A stretch of 64,000 nucleotides of DNA from Amia ocellicauda (taxonomy: Eukaryota > Chordata > Actinopteri > Amiiformes > Amiidae), in the NCBI RefSeq assembly GCF_036373705.1, contig NC_089852.1, forward strand, positions 29,004,707 to 29,068,706, in the 5' to 3' direction. This document shows positions 10,431-25,421 of this stretch, piece after piece; positions within the stretch are counted from its first letter, which is position 1; every line of letters begins with the position of its first letter. The translations under genes were made by a program, and so were the position numbers. The notes under the pieces are model-generated. The model made no database searches. It was not told the origin of the DNA and saw nothing but the letters and a program-made list of their open reading frames with translations.

Positions 10431-11499
10431 CCTAGACCTAATGTTTTTATTTAAGAAAGAAAGATATGTACCTTATTGTGCCTTCCTTTGTTCGGTGAAT
10501 TATGGCCAATTCATAATAAATAAAAATAAATGTTATGTTTTGCATGTTTTTTTCCCCACTGTACCGAAATCGTACCGAACCGTGACTTAAAATCTGAGGT
10601 ACGTACCGAACGGTGACTGTTGCGTATTGTTACACCCCTGCTGTCCGCAAATGTGGACCTTGTTTTAACCATAGTTTAAATACAGTTGTATCGAGCCACC
10701 TGTCTTTAAACGGCAGCATTGCGCACATTTGCACTCTGGGCGCTGATGCGCGCTGTCTCAGCGGCTCACACGCAGCGCGTCAATCACAGCGGCACATCAA
10801 ACAGGATCGCACTGGCCGCGGCATAAAGCAGCCAGCCGGCTCTCCAACCACTGTACTTATATCCAGACGTTAATTCATTTAATCAGATTGCCGATTTATA
10901 ATGACAGTGATTAGCACATTTAAAAAATATATATATTCACAAAATTCCAGCACTTTCAAGCACTTTATTCAAAATCCAAGCACTTTCACAACCTTGAAAA
11001 TACCACCTTAAAATTCAAGCATTTTAAAGGATTTCAAGCATCCTTAAGAACCCTGTTCAGAGGTCTAGTGGAGTCCATGCCTCGACGGGTCAGGGCTGTT
11101 TTGGCAGCAAAAGGGGGACCTACACAGTATGAGGCAGATGGTCATAATGTTATGGCTGATCGGTGTATATACCTTGTAGCAGAACTGTTTTAATAGTACA
11201 GTGCATTTGATTTCAGTGTGCAGCTAAGTGTCGGCCTATCAACATTGTGTGTGTGTTGTATACATGCAGGTGTATTTTTGTGCCTGTTGTCGTTTCTGCG
11301 ACAGGCCTTTGTTGCGTGGTAATGATCATATTTGTGCTACAAGATTTTTTTAATTGGCTTTTATTTCATTTTATTAAGATAAATGTCTATGCCCTCACTT
11401 TTAAGTGGGTGTTGTTTTGGTAATGTGGGGGTCCCTGAAAAATGTGCTATCTTAAAAGGAGACACTGGTTTAAAAAGTTTGAGAAAGGCTGATGTAGGC

Positions 11500-12448
11500 G
11501 ATGCCTAAATCAGGAAAGAAATCATACATTAACCTCCAATAAGTTTCGGGTCTGGTCAGTTTGTATTTGACAACTGGCAAAGAAAGTTTTAGATTAATGG
11601 TAGGCCTACTCACTGCTATTGTCTCCAACAGGATGTTAAAGAATCACTACAGAAGTTAACAATTCTGACAAGCACATCTACTGTGAATAATGACATATAT
11701 ATTTATATAGAAAGACCTACAAGACCACAAAAGACTGAAAGATTAAAAGCTTTTCAGGCATCTCTGCAAAACAGACTTCCTGTTAATCAAAGCAAATTGA
11801 AACCTCTTGAGTAGTTTTCATGTTGCTGTAGCTCTATAAAAGCCAATGTACACAATCAAACTCAAAGCATATTCAGGTAAACTTTATCGATTAGATCTGT
11901 TCATTGTCAGACAATAGTTTCCCTGTCAGTGCAGGGCAAATTACTTTTTGCTGAAGGATGGGAGTTTTGCGTCAGAAGACAAAGCGGTATTCTAACTTAA
12001 TTTATTCCTATAAAATGGCCTGCTGGTCTCCCTGGGTGTCATAGCGCAGGATCAGCACTGTAGATGTGGCAGATCATGATCAAACCCTCACACCAGGCTG
12101 TTGACCGCCACGCAGTGTGGGCCCCGTCTCACAACTGTCAGTCATGCCGGTGAGCTCGTTACCTTCCATTTTGAACCAACCACAGATCTACTCAACCTTC
12201 CAGGCAGAACAGTCAGATAATCTCTCCAGGGTGACTCTACCCAGACAGGGGTCTTCATTTCACAGGTTTCTTACTGCATGTCAGCAAGATGTCCCACACA
12301 AAGTAAACCAAACACAAACCTGAGCAGCTCAGCAATGCAGAAACTAACTGAGTGAAGGAGGGAGTGGGTGTAGTGGAGAGTTTGGACCCAGCTTTCCCAA
12401 TCAAAGGAAGGAGGCAACTGACAGCAGGACATTTTGGCCAGAACCAGT
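11500..12448. other. Intergenic DNA between transposon nest and RPL23
   Basis: No gene is recognised here. The right part contains the downstream flank of RPL23; the left part is ordinary AT-rich DNA. Confidence 0.4.
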
Positions 12449-12454
12449 TTTATT
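12449..12454 (-). other. RPL23 poly(A) signal
   Basis: AATAAA on the minus strand lies 32 bases past the RPL23 stop codon, a plausible position for this very short 3' UTR. Confidence 0.7.
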
Positions 12455-12485
12455 GGGTTTGTACAAACAGGGCAGGGTGGGGGGG

Positions 12486-15451
<2,966 letters not shown>

Positions 15452-15462
15452 GTCGGTTCACG

Positions 15463-15478
15463 GAAAGAGGAAGAGACC
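15463..15478 (-). promoter_or_regulatory. RPL23 terminal oligopyrimidine (TOP) tract
   Basis: On the minus strand, CTCTTCCTCTTTCC lies just upstream of the ATG. Ribosomal protein mRNAs normally begin in such a pyrimidine tract, which couples their translation to mTOR signalling. The exact start base cannot be told. Confidence 0.6.
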
Positions 15479-16185
15479 TAAAAGGATGCTGGGATATACG
15501 CTCCGCGGTTTTGCCTCCAACCCTGGTCATGTGATAGGGGAGGAACCGGAACTTCCTCGCCACACAAATCCCTTTGAAGACTGTAAGGAGCGCTCTAATC
15601 ACATGACGAGGCCATCACGTATTTAAGTAAGAGATATAGAATCAGATGCATACAGTATTTTGTATATAATAAGCCAAGGAGAGAAAATACAGAATATTGT
15701 TTTGTTGCACGATAACTCAAAATCACAATATTATTGTTAATGAAGAAAATGCAATGTGTAAGGTATTGCACTGTAGTAAAGCCACTATAAAGTGCAGTGA
15801 GACGAACCATGCTATAAACACAGAAAAGCGTAGTGTTATTTTTCTCTACCTATGCTTACACAGCAGTTTGTATTTACATTTAACTTCACCAATAATAATG
15901 CTCACAAATTGATTTAAATATATGGTATATGATGTAATGCTTTTCCTCCAGCTCATCTACAGCGCTGGCCTGTTGCAACGTTTTACACAGCGACAACGGG
16001 GACTTGTAAGCATCAGTACGGACAATGCCCTGCTCTGGCCGCTAAAGTCAGTATATTCTGTCCAGGAAGTGACGTTTGGCAAAGCAGACACACACAGTAT
16101 CGGAATGCATAGTGCCCAGGTAGTTTAATATGTCTTACCTATACTAGACAAACTATCTGCAGACACATTCTGTTCTAGTTATTAT
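15479..16185. other. RPL23 upstream region
   Basis: Contains the RPL23 promoter next to the gene. Beyond it is AT-rich DNA with no recognised gene or repeat. Confidence 0.45.
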
Positions 16186-16759
16186 TACAGTTTTTATTGA
16201 TTGTTTGAATTAATCAAATCAAAACAATTCAAAACCAGTGCCCCAAACTGAAAACGCTTTTGGCCAAACTGACAAATCCTTTTGCAAAATGCATTAAGAC
16301 TCTTAAAATAGCAAGTACACATCAAAATCAAATCAGTCCATCAAAACAGTATCATTTGTCATCTAATGAAGTTATTTCCATGAGCCACTTCACAATGACA
16401 CAATAAACACTAATCATGAGCATCAATAGGAGTACATGCTCTTTGTCTTCTGCTTGTTTGTAAAATAAAGCTTAAACGGTCAGTAAACATTTCACCCCAG
16501 CATGAGCTGAACTCATGTTCTCTGGGTGATTCATATCAAGATGACCAAAGTAGAAACAATTTCACCCAACAGTATTTCACTCAACAAATACTTCTACAAA
16601 AGATTACTTTAATCAGTTACAGTAATGTTCTTGATACATTGAATGAAGCTGGAAACACTTAATATAGTAAATATGAATCAAGTCCTCTGAAAATACTCAG
16701 GTTCAAGCTGGTTACAACAAACAATAAAAAAGCAAAAAAATAAATAATAATAATCTAAT

Positions 16760-17350
16760 TTTTACACAGTATTGGCATATCAGGCCTCACCAGCGCTCTC
16801 TTTTCAGGGTGTGCAATTCTATGGTACAAGAGGTCAGGGAATCCAATTAGATATGCTGCTTTGTATGGGCCAACAAGAACACCTTCTCTGGAGATGGCTG
16901 CACACATGGCAATTTCCCCACCTCTCTGGCCTGGCATGATGACTGTGACTCTGTGACCGATGAGCTCCTCCCACATGTGCTCACTCTGGGCAAATTGAAT
17001 TGCGTTTCATCCACGTATATATGAATACATGTGGTGCATTTGCCTCAAGGGAAAGAAAATGAACATGTGTAGCCATTGTAACCGTCTGCAACTAAATACC
17101 ATAAGGGAAAGCATTACTGCAACGAGCCCTAACCTGTACAGACTGGTACCTAATCTCCTTCACTCTGTCACTGTTCCTGTCAAGTTTCATCCTTAGTTGG
17201 TGTGTCGATTCCAGACCTGGTCAGTAATTGACAGACTGACACTATGTACATTTGTGTTGTTTGAAACCACTGTATCAACAATGGCAGCCTCCTGTTCACT
17301 GTTGAAGATTCTTCCTTGGCCACCAGAGCGCGGTTGTCTTTCTGTTCTAT
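16760..17350 (-). pseudogene. Mariner-like DDE transposase remnant
   Basis: Minus-strand pieces, in order, read GGQGRIFNSEQEAAIVDTVV (N-terminal part), a DRNSDRVKEIR-like stretch, YVDETQFNLPRV (first catalytic aspartate block) and GHRVTVIMPGQRGGEIAMCA followed by AISREGVL. The GQRGG-MCAAIS block is typical of one Tc1/mariner-superfamily transposase group in fish and amphibians. Frames change between the pieces and stops occur, so the gene is dead. The C-terminal part is weak or absent. Confidence 0.7.
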
Positions 17351-17562
17351 AAATGGATATAATTAAATGGTCAAGGAAGATGACGGAAAAACTCCTTACA
17401 TGTATATCGTATAGTACTGTAATGCAGTGAAGTAATGTATGAGCACTTACCTATTTTTATTTCTGAATACACTGATTATTGATGCCACAGTTGACCTGCT
17501 CAGATTGTGCTGCACCCTCTGCCCAGCCTCTCGCATCACATGGTCAACGATAGTGGCACATA

Positions 17563-18859
17563 CAGTACTGTGTAACAGTTTTATGCAGGTGTGGAAACAA
17601 TGCTGTAAAGTAAGAACGCTTCAAAAATAGACGTTAATAGATTATATTTATCAATTAACTAAACACAAAGTGAGTGAACAGAAGAAAAATCTACATCAAA
17701 TCCATATGCCTTCAAAACAGCATCAATTCTTCTAGGTACATAATAAAAGGAAAAGACCAATATTGTAACTTACACAAAGTCAGAGATTTTGTAGGCATAT
17801 AGTCAGGTGTACGATTAAACAATTATACCAAACAGGTGCTAATGATCATCAATTCAATATGTATATGAAACACAATCATTAACTGAAACAGAAACAGCTG
17901 TGTAGGAGGAATACAACTGGGTGAGGAACAGCCCAACTCAGCTAACAAGGTGAGGCTGCTGAAGACAGTTTACGGTCCAAAGTCAGACACCATGACAAGA
18001 CTGAGCACAGCAACAAGACGCAAGGTAGTTATACTGCATCAGCAAGGTCTCTCCCAGGCAGACATTTCAAGGCAGACAGGGGTTTCCAGATGTGCTGTCC
18101 AAGCTCTTTTGAAGAAGCACAACGAAACGGGCAACGTTGAGGACCGTAGACACAGTGGTCAGCCAAGGAAACTTACTGCAGCAGATGAGACACATCATGC
18201 TTGCTTCCCTTCGCAATCAGAAGATGTCCAGCAGTGCCATCAGCTCAGAATTGGCAGAAAACAGTGGGACCCTGGTACACCCATCTACTGTCCGGAGAAG
18301 TCTGGTCAGAAGTGGCCTTCATGGAAGACTTGCGGTCAAAAAGCCATGCCTCCGACGTGGCAACAAGGCCAAGCAACTCAACTATGCATGAAAACACAGG
18401 AACTGGGGTGCAGAAAAATGGCAGCAGGTGCTCTGGACTGATAAGTCAAAATGTGAAATATCTGGCTGTAGCAGAAGGCAGTTTGTTCGCTGAAGGGCTG
18501 GAGAGCGGTACATGAATGAGCGTCTGCAGGCAACATCAAGTCTGGGATTACATGGAGAGAGAAGCAACCGAGGCTGCCTAAATCCACAGAAGAGCTGTGA
18601 TTAGTTCTCCGAGATGTTTGGGCCGACCTACCTGCTGAGTTCCCTCAAAAACTGTGTGCAAGTGTACCTAGAAGAACTGATGCTGTTTTGAAGGCAAAGG
18701 GTAGTCACACCAAATATTGGTTTGATGTAGATTTTTTTTTCTTCTGTTCACTCACTGCATTTAGTTAACTGATAAATATAATCTATTAGCATGTCTATTT
18801 TTGAAAGCATTCTTATTTTACAGCATTGTTCACACCTGCCTAAAACTTCTGCACAGTAC
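17563..18859 (+). mobile_element. Tc1-like transposon inserted in the mariner-like element
   Basis: The ends match CAGTACTGTG-type fish Tc1 termini, with TA next to each end (17561-17562; 18860-18861). The inverted terminal regions are long, roughly 150 bases: the left ACAATGCTGTAAAGTAAG and AGATTATATTTATCAATTAA have diverged counterparts, reverse-complemented, at the right end. The 1.3-kb span is a normal Tc1 length. Transposase is on the plus strand from 17992. Confidence 0.85.
17992..18695 (+). pseudogene. Tc1-like transposase, broken
   Basis: The N terminus reads MTRLSTATRRKVVILHQQGL, then SQADISRQTGVSRCAVQALL (helix-turn-helix) and EDRRHSGQPRKLTAADETH. The match continues in a second frame with SSSAISSELAENSGTLVHPS and TVRRSLVRSGLHGRLAVKKP, and then near 18435 a WTDKSK-like first catalytic motif. 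At least two frame changes and several losses in the C-terminal half make it non-functional. The final catalytic E region is not recognisable. Confidence 0.85.
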
Positions 18860-19800
18860 TATGTCAAGGGAAACATCTGTTCTGTCTTCCCCATTGAGCT
18901 GCTGTCCCACCATGCAGACACACCCCTCTGCCTCTATGGGCTCGTGGTTGTAGTCAGTCCCCCCCCTTTCTGTCTTTTGTCTTCGTCTTCTGACTTGCTC
19001 TATTTTATACCAACACCAACTCACTTATATGTGATTATGGACTGATTGCTGATTGAACAATTGAGCAATAAGGATTTGCACATGTGCAGTAGAGATTCAC
19101 ACTTGTGGGAGTATGTGTTATTGACTCTGAACAAATGTTCTAATTTTGTTTGACAAGACTTACCCAATACATTTTTGTGTCTTGTGTAGAGAGTTGCTTG
19201 GCAGTTGCATTTTGTTTGAAAGCAACCATAAATGACCTGCTGTTTTGCAGAAATGTGTACTGTTCTGCTCGTTTAGGTTATGGTGTTGGTCATGTGGAAC
19301 ACTGTTTCATTCACATTGACTTACATTGAGTAAAACTGTAATTTATTTTACAGGTGTGCAATTGAAATATAAACGCAGTAATGATTCACTCTGGTGATAA
19401 TCAGACAAAACATGGTGTCCGACTGACTCTATGTGTATTACATGTGATTTTAATTAATGATTGATTAATTATTGTTAAAGAGAACTTCCACTGAGCAGCT
19501 GGTCCTCCTCAGTCCTATAATTTAATTTAGCTGCCAGCAGGTGGGGCCCTTGCTCCACTGACACACCTCCCTGTGAGAAGACCACAGGGATTTGAGCCTC
19601 AATCTAATGCGTTACTGATCAAGCAATTCATTCCCACTGTGATTCCCCTCCTCACACTGAACTGACACTAAGGGGCAGAGTGAGAGATGGGCTGGGCTGT
19701 ACTGTGGCGTGTTGTTCTGTGCTTTGCTGGGTTGGGTCGGGCCGGGCTAGGCTGTGTGGGAGGTATAGGATGGGCCTGCAGTGACACTCAGGCGCTGGTG

Positions 19801-19972
19801 TTATTATTACTTGATTTCTTAGCAGACACCCATATCCAGGGTGACTTACAATTGTTATGATATATCACATTGTTTTTACATTTTACTCATTTATATAGCT
19901 GGGCATTTACTGGAGAAATCTAGGAAAAGTACCTTGCTCAAGGGTACAACAGTACTACTCCACACTACTGCC
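19801..19972 (-). repeat. tRNA-derived SINE, internally deleted
   Basis: The tail motif, seen on the plus strand as TTAGCAGACACCCATATCCA followed by GGGTGACTTACAATTG, is followed by the body motif ACCTTGCTCAAGGGTACAAC. The sequence then jumps straight to the head complement CTACTCCACACTACTGCC. The tRNA-like middle is missing. Same family as the copy at 14470. Confidence 0.7.
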
Positions 19973-20907
19973 CAATAGTGGTATTGGTACAGAGCATTGG
20001 AAGCAGGATCTCGGGCACCAGAGCAACACCAGTCAGTCTCGGTGAGATCAGCTGCTCGGCCTGCGGACGCCTGGGCTGGTGTCCAGGTGAGTAATGCTGG
20101 CAGACACAGCCACACAGGCCAGTCGTTACCAAGCCTGTTACAGATCCCCTTTTGCGACAGCGCCGGTCCTGCCCTGAGCCCTGCAGGTGAGGAGGTCTGG
20201 AGACAGAATCATACGACCACTGGACTGGACTGCTCTTTTGCAGTGTCCCTCAGGGATGGTGCAGCCAGTCCTGCCCTCTCAGTCAGTGTGTGAGCTGGTG
20301 TGGTGTGGGGGCGTGTCACTATGTGGTGTGGGGGCGTGTCCCTGGCAGGCTGCGCTGCTGCTCGGGCTGCGATTACAGACTGTCTGTCTGCCCTGCGGAG
20401 TCTCTGACACCCCCCACCACACCCCACCCAGCCCTTTCATCTGCAATTTAAACTCCTGACAAAAATCTCAAAACATCCTGTTCCTCTACTGACAGGTCAC
20501 AGCCTGCCATCTCACCGCCCAGACACACTCACACTTACACACACACTCACACATTCACTCACTTACACACTCACTCACACTCCAACTCACACACACGTTC
20601 TGAAGTACACACTTGCACTCACACATACTCTTACACACAATCATACACTCATTATTATCAAATTATTCAACTTTGCACTGACTGACACACACTCACTCAC
20701 TCACTCACACTCTCACACACACATCCAGTCCTTCCTCATGTCAAGAGTGTTGACAGGAATGAGATTGCGGTGGAAGTGCTGTGAGGGTGGCCGGCGGCGA
20801 GGAGTGACAGTTGGCCTCAGGAATGATGAGCGTTGATCTCTCCAAGGGAGGGGAGGGGACAGAGCAGTTGTAAAATCTTCACTCTCAGCACTCTCTCCCT
20901 CTCAGTT

Positions 20908-21015
20908 AAATTCAATTCAATTCAAAAAAGCTTTTTTGGCTAAGTTACATCAGACAGACAGGTACAGTGGTCAGGAACAGGGTGATGGATAACAATACCA
21001 CAGTAAATATAAAAT
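20908..21015 (+). repeat. Dispersed repeat, AATTCAATTCAA / TTTTGGC family
   Basis: Begins AAATTCAATTCAATTC, then a CTTTTTTGGC box and GGTACAGTGGTCAGGAACAG. Related copies occur at 23810-23930 (opposite strand) and 43523-43655 (AAGCTATATTGGCATGAC). The pattern is common in fish genomes; I cannot name the family with confidence. Confidence 0.5.
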
Positions 21016-23809
21016 GAAGACTCTCCCTCTTTCCCTCTCTCAATCTGTCAGCGCTGGACCTCGCAAGGGTGTCTGATGGCTGGGTGGGTGTTGGGGTGAG
21101 AGGTTGGTTGGGAGCAGTCAGTGTGGGGATGGGGGGACAGTGTGGTGAGACAGGCTGAGAGCAGGGCTGGGGTCTGAGCACAGCACAGTATAGGATGGGA
21201 TGGGGGGGACAGTGACTGTGCCTGATCTCCTCTGACTCTCCTCCTTCCTCCTCTCCCTCCTCCTCCTCCTCCTCCTCCTCCTCAGTTAGTCTTGCCGCCG
21301 TCTCGGTTCAGAGATTAGTTCACCTGCTCTGAAGAATGCTTTCATATTCCTGCCTGGTGCCAGAAACACAGCCACCCCCACCACACACACACACCCACTC
21401 TTACAGACACACAATCCCTTTCTCACACACACACATACTCAAACTCTCACACACTCTCACATTGTGTTTATTGCATACATGTTGTGTGTGAGAATGCATG
21501 TCTTTTTTTGTGTGTGTGTGTGAGAGAGACTGTGTCCTCTCCCCTGTGTAGCCAGTGATGCTGTCCCACAGCTCGGAGAGAGAGGGCCGTCCTCTGCTCT
21601 GTGAGGAGCCAGAACAATACCTTGACAGACAATAATATATCCACATGTACATTCACATATCAGTGCTACCAAACACACACAGTATAATTCCTGTCTGAGT
21701 TGTGCAGATTAGCCTTCTCACTCACTGTGTTTTTGTGCTGCTCTGCTGACAGCCCCCCCTCGTCACTGTAATCTCATAATGAGACGTGCAGCAGGAAGAG
21801 GAAATTAAACAGCTGGCTACAGCAGAGGGGAGACAGCGGCACAGAGCAGGACAGGACGGGACAGTGAGTTAGACGGGGGAGTCTGCTAGTGAGTCCTCTC
21901 ACACCGGCTAATACACTAACACACACTCACACACACACACCAGACAAACGCACTCTCGCACTCAAATATACACACACTCAAACACTGATACACACTGACT
22001 CACTGACACATACAACCACACTCAAACACACACACATACATACTCACTCATTCACTGTATATATATATATATATATATCTCACACGGCGACTCACACACT
22101 AATTTCCAGTATATATCGGCTACAGGACAACAGCCTGGCCTGCAGACTTCTGCTCTGAGAGAAATATAAGAAGAAACAAGTTAATCTCTGTGATTTTAAA
22201 TATACTGATAATTATTATTATTGGGGACATAAATTACAGTCTTGCAAATAAAATTAACAATGGTGAAAAAAACAACACAGGGAACAGTACACATCATCCT
22301 GTACACACTCACACACACACACACTGCATCACATACACACACAACCCCCACCTCTGTGTCCAGTGCTCAGGGTCAGTCTGCTGCTGTGTACTGTTGCTGT
22401 GCGTCAGTCTCGCTGGCCTACACTGCGCTGCCTGCAGGGCCCTGAGCTCTGAATCCCAGAGCCTTCACTTCCCTGGGCTGACAGATACATCCAGCAGCTG
22501 TGACACTGACCCTCAACTGGACACAGAGCACCCAGGGAACTAGTGAGATGTGCCGCACAGGGAAATAATCATAATCATCATCATAATCATAGTAATAATA
22601 AACTATTTTATATAGCCCTTAAAAGCAGTCGTGTCAGTGTTCGTGTGGATCCTGCCAGCTGTCAGCCAGTGTTGACAGGGCCTCTGAACAGGTTAAACAC
22701 AACATGTGGCTGCAGCTATGCCAGTTGTTGCACAATATGGGAGCTGGTAGTGTCATCCCAGAGTTATTACTCGAGGCATGTTGAAGAGATGGGATGGAGA
22801 GAAAGGGAGAGAGGAGCAGGTGAGGAGCAGACACACAGACTCACTCCTTCACATGCATGACTGTAATATACATAATATATTTAAATTGAAGGTAAATTCC
22901 CAATCCCAGCTTGGGTACAGCTTGAGATCTCTCTCTTTTTCTCCCTCCTTCATTCTCCGGAGCCCTGTAATTGCTCAGTGTTAAAACATGTCTGTCCCCG
23001 AAGGCTCTAGCTCTGTGAGAACACTCTCATGGCATTGCACAAGCTCCTGTCACCAATCAGCCAATCAGAGCGGGCATTATATTGTGCCTTAAACACCTGT
23101 GGAGAGCTGGGCAGAGTATAATCCTAATAGAGAGCAGCGGAGCGGGGACAGGAGTGGGCTGGAGTCATTGCACTCACTTCCATCTCCTCTCCTCAGTGAA
23201 CAGAAGCATCCCTCTGGTCAGATGTGAGCCCCCCCCCCCAGCAGTGCTGTATACCTGTTTATTTTCTCACCATCGTGACGCTGTTTGGTCTCTGGCTGGG
23301 TGCTGTGTCATCCCCAGCCTCAGCAATTAGGGCTTCTGTGATCACTGGCGAGTGCTGGCACGTCTCCTCCGGCGACTGAGAGGCAGCTGTGGGAGCCGAT
23401 TAAGCCATTGAGCTCTTCTGCCTGTCCTTCGGCGGGAGATATCCTGGGAGACACAGAAGCGCCTGTTAAGCAGTTTGCAGTGCAGTGCTGCTGCAGAGGG
23501 ACAGCCAGCCTGCCAGCCTGGCACACTCCCTGCCCACCCCACCCCACCCTCAGAGCCCCCACACACTGAGGCCTGGCTGACTGAGGAGATGATGGGACAA
23601 ACCTGATAGACAGGGAGGCAGACAGACAGACAGGCAGGCAGGCAGGTGGTGTGTGCTGCTCTGAGCAAAGACTGAGCTGAGAGGACAGACACTGAGAGAG
23701 GCCGACTGAGCACTGGGCCCAGAACACTGTGTTTGCTATGTACACATAAATTCATATCTGAACACAATATCCACGTGAACATGTCTGTCAATATCTGATC
23801 AATTCTTGA

Positions 23810-23930
23810 ATGTAAAATGACAGAGTCTATTGCTCCTCATTGCCCTGTTCCTGAGCACTGGAGATGTCTGTCAGGGCTTTGGCAACACTGATGTAAAGCC
23901 AATAAAGATTTTCTGATTTTGAACTGGAGA
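23810..23930 (-). repeat. Dispersed repeat, second copy
   Basis: The plus strand shows GGCTTTGGCAACACTGATGT and AAAGCCAATAAAGATTTTCT, the complement of the motif order in the copies at 20908 and 43523, together with the complement of an AGTGCTCAGGAACAGGG box. Confidence 0.45.
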
Positions 23931-25380
23931 GTGAGGAGCCTAATGTCTAATGGGAAACAGATGCAGGAGACAGATGAAGGGATACACGCACACAGCAGAG
24001 CACACACACACACACACTCAGGACTGCAGGTTTCGAGGTGGGGGGGCGTGGGTCGACAGCGGGGTAGGATGTCTGCGGCGAAGCCTGCTTGGGGCAGCCG
24101 TCCTGGTGCTGGCGTCCCGAGCTGCGGCCCAGATGAAAGGCGGGGAGGCGGGGGATTACAGCAGGAAGCAGCTGGGCGACAGCAGAGAGAGAGAGATAAT
24201 CTGGGTAAAGACAGGAGGCACAGAGACACGGCACACCTGGAGTGAGGGAGCTGTACTGGGGATGACACTCACACCCTCACACACACACACACACTCTCCA
24301 GCAACTACACAACACTCACACAGAAACTCACAGTAAACTGTGGTTCTCCCAACATAAAACACACGGCCCAGAGAGGTGGGACGTGCTACCCAGGAGGCCG
24401 TGTGATTGGCGGCAGCAGATCCTCCCTGGAAACTGTCGATTGGTGCTGAGGGGCTCACATTGCAGACCTCGTCTATGTCCTTCATCAAGTGTTTCCCCCT
24501 AACTGTTCTAATTGTGTAAAGATGTGCTGATGGACTGGTGCAGCCGCCCTGCTCTGCGCTGCGCCAGACCATAGGGGGCTCGAGCGCGAGGGTGTCATTA
24601 CGGGCTGTCAGAGTCGCGAGTCAAACACAGAGCTTCTATATTTAAACCTCTTCTCTTTTTCCATACCCTGCAAAACGTCTCTTTCATGTGTGTGAAATTG
24701 CACGGTGCGCACAGTGCGTCTGATCTGCAGGGAAGGCGTGTGCCTGCCTGGACTGGACCAGAGACGGTGCAATAGGGTCTGTGCCGCCTGGTCTGTCCCT
24801 GCCCGGTGGAATGCCACGGGTCAAAACTACACAGGACAAAACAAAACAAAAGAATGACAGGAAAATGCCCAAGATTATACAACGTGTCTATAACAGTGCA
24901 GCACCAAGATTGAATAAATAATAATAAAAGAAAAAGAAACACACACACACACACTCACACTCAGATACGAGTCTGACCGCAGAGCTGCACTAATGGAAGG
25001 GAGCAGTACTGGAGGGGGAGAATAACAGGTGATGCCTTTAAAACACACTGACACAGCAGGGAGAGGCCGAGAGAGGAGCTGAGTGGCATCGCTGGAGGGT
25101 GTGGGGGGTTACAGTGTTACTGCTGCTCTCGGACCCCAAGCACAGCGTAGCACAGCACCCACACTGTCCCACCAAGGACTCCTACAGGGCCCAGGGTGAC
25201 AGACAGATGGACAGACATCACCTGATTTTACCTGTGGCGAGACCAACAAACACACCAACAAACACAAGAGGGGGGAATGGAGTGGTGGAGATGTACATAA
25301 GTGCTACAACAAAAACGGAGAGAAAACATTTAAAAGCAATCTGAAGTGTGTGTGTGCAAGAGTGTGTGAGTGTGTATGAG

Positions 25381-25421
<41 letters not shown>

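Larger units (their letters stand above)
9551..10640. mobile_element. Non-autonomous hAT of ZBED1/Ac type (level 4)
   Basis: The ends are TAGGGGTGTGACGGTAC on the left and, reverse-complemented, CAGGGGTGTAACAATAC on the right. Both are followed by CCGTACCG/GGTTCGGTAC-rich subterminal repeats known from fish hAT elements. A perfect 8-base target duplication CTGTCCGC sits at 9543-9550 and 10641-10648. A short plus-strand coding remnant at about 9905-9975 (AKAITKAIGVFIATDLRPYS) matches the ZBED-type hAT transposase, so this is an internally deleted copy of an autonomous element. It is itself split by the element at 10071-10430. Confidence 0.88.
8856..11055. mobile_element. hAT-like element inserted in the Tc1 transposase (level 3)
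   Basis: The Tc1 coding sequence stops at 8855 and resumes at 11056, so this block is an insertion. Its right end, reverse-complemented, reads CAGGGTTCTTAAGGATGCTT and is followed by many TTCAAG/CAAGCACTTT subterminal motifs. The left end has the matching AAATTCAAGTACTTTCAAGG, but the outermost bases and the target duplication are lost, along with about 20 bases of Tc1. A minus-strand remnant at about 9460-9560 (FTVGESALSSYAKAKR) resembles a BED-like finger. Excluding its own insertion, the element is about 1.1 kb. The hAT assignment is likely rather than proven. Confidence 0.6.
8100..11165 (+). mobile_element. Tc1-like transposon inserted in the hAT element (level 2)
   Basis: The left end CACCGATCAGCCATAAAATT and the right end, reverse-complemented CACCGATCAGCCATAACATT, are near-identical. 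They are flanked by TA at 8098-8099 and 11166-11167, the Tc1/mariner target. The transposase remnant runs from 8235 on the plus strand. A further element interrupts it between 8855 and 11056. The right-hand piece resumes at TTCAGAGGTCTAGTGGAGTC, giving the last transposase residues and then the TIR. Without the insertion it is about 0.9 kb, shorter than a full 1.3-1.6 kb Tc1 because of an internal deletion. Confidence 0.9.
5884..11491 (+). mobile_element. hAT DNA transposon, Charlie/Buster-like (level 1 of nest)
   Basis: The termini are CAGCATTTCTCAAAGTGGG on the left and, reverse-complemented, CAGCCTTTCTCAAACTTTTT on the right. This CAG-TTCTCAAA form is typical of Charlie-type hAT elements. 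A perfect 8-base target duplication ATGTAGGC flanks it at 5876-5883 and 11492-11499. The transposase remnant at 6383-7976 lies on the plus strand. The span of 5,608 bases is inflated by a 3.07-kb Tc1-like insertion at 8100-11165; without it the element is about 2.5 kb, normal for an autonomous hAT element. Confidence 0.85.
16188..19338 (-). mobile_element. Decayed mariner-like (IS630/Tc1/mariner) element
   Basis: Proposed ends are CAGTTTTTATTGATTG and, reverse-complemented, CAGTTTTACTCAATG, next to TA at 16186-16187 and 19339-19340. A minus-strand transposase remnant lies inside, and a complete Tc1-like insertion occupies 17563-18859. Without that insertion the element is about 1.85 kb. The ends are diverged, so they are less certain than the coding remnant. 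Confidence 0.55.
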
